A stretch of 64,000 bases of DNA, from positions 2,358,501 through 2,422,500 of the forward strand of contig JACSYO010000469.1 of NCBI GenBank assembly GCA_016806645.1, read 5' to 3'. Position numbers and translations under genes: made by a program. How positions within the stretch are numbered: the first letter of the stretch is position 1; each line of letters opens with the position of its first letter. Shown here in pieces: positions 62,901 to 64,000 of this stretch. The stretch is from Ophiodon elongatus. Taxonomy: Eukaryota; Chordata; Actinopteri; Perciformes; Hexagrammidae. The notes below the pieces were generated by a model that made no database searches, had not been told where the DNA came from, and was given only the letters and a program-made list of their open reading frames with translations.

Positions 62901-63365
62901 ATTTTATCCGGCAACATGTATAGAAATACAGCCTGGGGGAAGCAGAGCAACAGACTCAGGTGGGACATTAAAAGCAGTATTTATAAGGCTGAAAATACCT
63001 TATTCAGCTATGAAATATGGCAATAATAGAGTCTCAGAGCAGCAGTATGCCCTGTGGTACTAGTGTGAAGTAATACTTTGCAAATAAAAGGCTTACATAC
63101 TAAGATCTTCTTAATGTATTACTTCAATCAGAAGACAAGTGAATGAAGTAAAGATAATTGTTTAGTATAACAGATGATATGTAATAATAAAGTCTTGACA
63201 GAAAGTCTTTGGCGCTTAGAATCTACAGGGGGATTTGTAATCGAGGGGCGTCTGCCCTGAGCAGCAGCAAGATAAATCCCCAATGGAGACCAGGGACTGG
63301 TGATGGTAGTGGCTGATGATTCTGCTGAGACTAGGCGGTGATGGGGAGGAGCGCCCCATACAGCA
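56951..63365. other. Gene-free noncoding stretch
   Basis: About 6.4 kb with no supported gene. An AT-rich imperfect duplication of ATAATACAATATATA lies at 57585-57640. An exon-like frame at 58114-58266 is discussed as a finding. Homeodomain-type sites cluster near 61.85-61.95 kb. C-runs occur at 61229-61248. Confidence 0.5.
61845..61960. promoter_or_regulatory. Candidate homeodomain-rich element
   Basis: GATAATTAAC, CTAATTAG (61871-61878, palindromic) and GCTATTAATTG within about 90 bases, separated by non-repetitive sequence. The clustering resembles homeobox-bound enhancers. Motif evidence only. Confidence 0.22.
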
Positions 63366-63392
63366 TTTTTTTTTTTTTTTTTCTTTTTTTTT
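63366..63392. repeat. Poly-T run
   Basis: 26 of 27 bases are T. It could be the poly-A tail of a minus-strand retrocopy, but no retrocopy body is recognisable beside it. Confidence 0.9.
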
Positions 63393-63799
63393 AAGCCAGC
63401 AGCAAGATGCTGTATCTGTACCGCTGTGCTATTGGATATATGTGACCTGATGAGAACAGCTGGTATCTTGATTGACAGCCGCAGACGATGACAGGGAGGA
63501 AATTATGAGTGAGCATGAGTGAGAGGATTGAATGGCAGGATGTGTGAGAAATAAACTACAGGCCTAAGGATGAGAAGAAGAAAAAAATGCTGACTGAACT
63601 TTTGCAAGAGCTTCATTACATTTAAGGGGAAAGCCTAGTTTAAATTCATCTTCTTGAAGACACTATCATCCTGAGAAGCACAACACATAGCTGTATGAAT
63701 CAAGCTGTGTTTACTACTATCTTGATATACACCATACACTGTGTCTTGTAAGTCTCTGTCTATAGACATATAAGTCCAGCAGTACTGGATGATGTGCTA

Positions 63800-63945
63800 C
63801 TTTCTCAGGAGATGCAGGATTGGGCCCAAGCGCAGATCAACAGTGGAGGAGGCAGCAGATAGAGTTCAATGATTTATTAACTAAATCAACTCACGAAGTC
63901 CAAACAAAACAGGAGGTCTGGCAGGCAGGTAAAAGGTAAATTCCG
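63800..63945. repeat. Partial teleost dispersed repeat at window edge
   Basis: GGGCCCAAGCGCAGATCAAC, then AATGATTTATTAACTAAA, AACTCACGAAGTCCAAAC, AAAACAGGAGG and GGCAGGCAGG resemble the GGACCCAAATGCAGA...TTTATTAA...CTCACGAAGTCC...GGCAGGCAGGT repeat seen widely in fish. The class is unknown to me; the rest may lie beyond the window. Confidence 0.45.
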
Positions 63946-64000
63946 AAAAAAGTTATTTTAATTCCAACTTTTTAATTGCGTAATGAACATAGAATGTATA

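Overview
The window looks like gene-poor nuclear DNA from a ray-finned (teleost) fish. It is AT-rich, has dinucleotide and trinucleotide microsatellites, has no operon-like gene packing, and carries relics of repeat families typical of fish: a Tc1-like transposon, hAT/ZBED transposase, an L2-type LINE 3' end, and several short dispersed teleost repeats. The longest open frame is about 200 codons, and most open frames are chance ORFs in AT-rich, CA-repeat or polypyrimidine DNA. No complete host gene was recognised. It could be a gene desert or a very large intron; the sequence alone does not decide. Layout: 1-19 kb is mostly unique noncoding DNA with two good hairpins, a long CA tract (7.1 kb), a long TA tract (15.9 kb) and blocks that read like conserved regulatory DNA. 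19.3-20.2 kb is an internally deleted, mutated Tc1-like element, followed by two short teleost repeats (20.6 and 21.1-21.3 kb). 21-37 kb is again mainly unique noncoding DNA, with one further copy of the 21 kb repeat at 34 kb. 37-49 kb is the most disturbed part: a hAT/ZBED transposase fragment (37.2-37.6 kb), a hAT-like terminus (39.3 kb), a three-copy minisatellite (40.7-41.07 kb), a phase-consistent three-exon unrecognised reading frame on the minus strand (41.18-41.86 kb), a 0.6 kb hAT-like MITE (45.0-45.6 kb), an unclassified more GC/CpG-rich block holding the longest ORF, several fish repeat tails, and a CAG-bearing minisatellite (48.07-48.23 kb). 49-55.7 kb is unique. 55.7-56.95 kb is an L2 LINE 3' fragment abutting a Tc1-type terminal repeat. 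The rest is unique noncoding DNA ending in a partial dispersed repeat at the window edge. The recognisable proteins are all transposon relics that look dead: stop codons, frameshifts, deletions or lost catalytic and zinc-type residues. The only candidate for something not explained by known repeats is the spliced minus-strand frame at 41.18-41.86 kb. Its three exons keep frame across two GT-AG introns and end in a proper stop, but I do not recognise the protein and its 5' end is unresolved.
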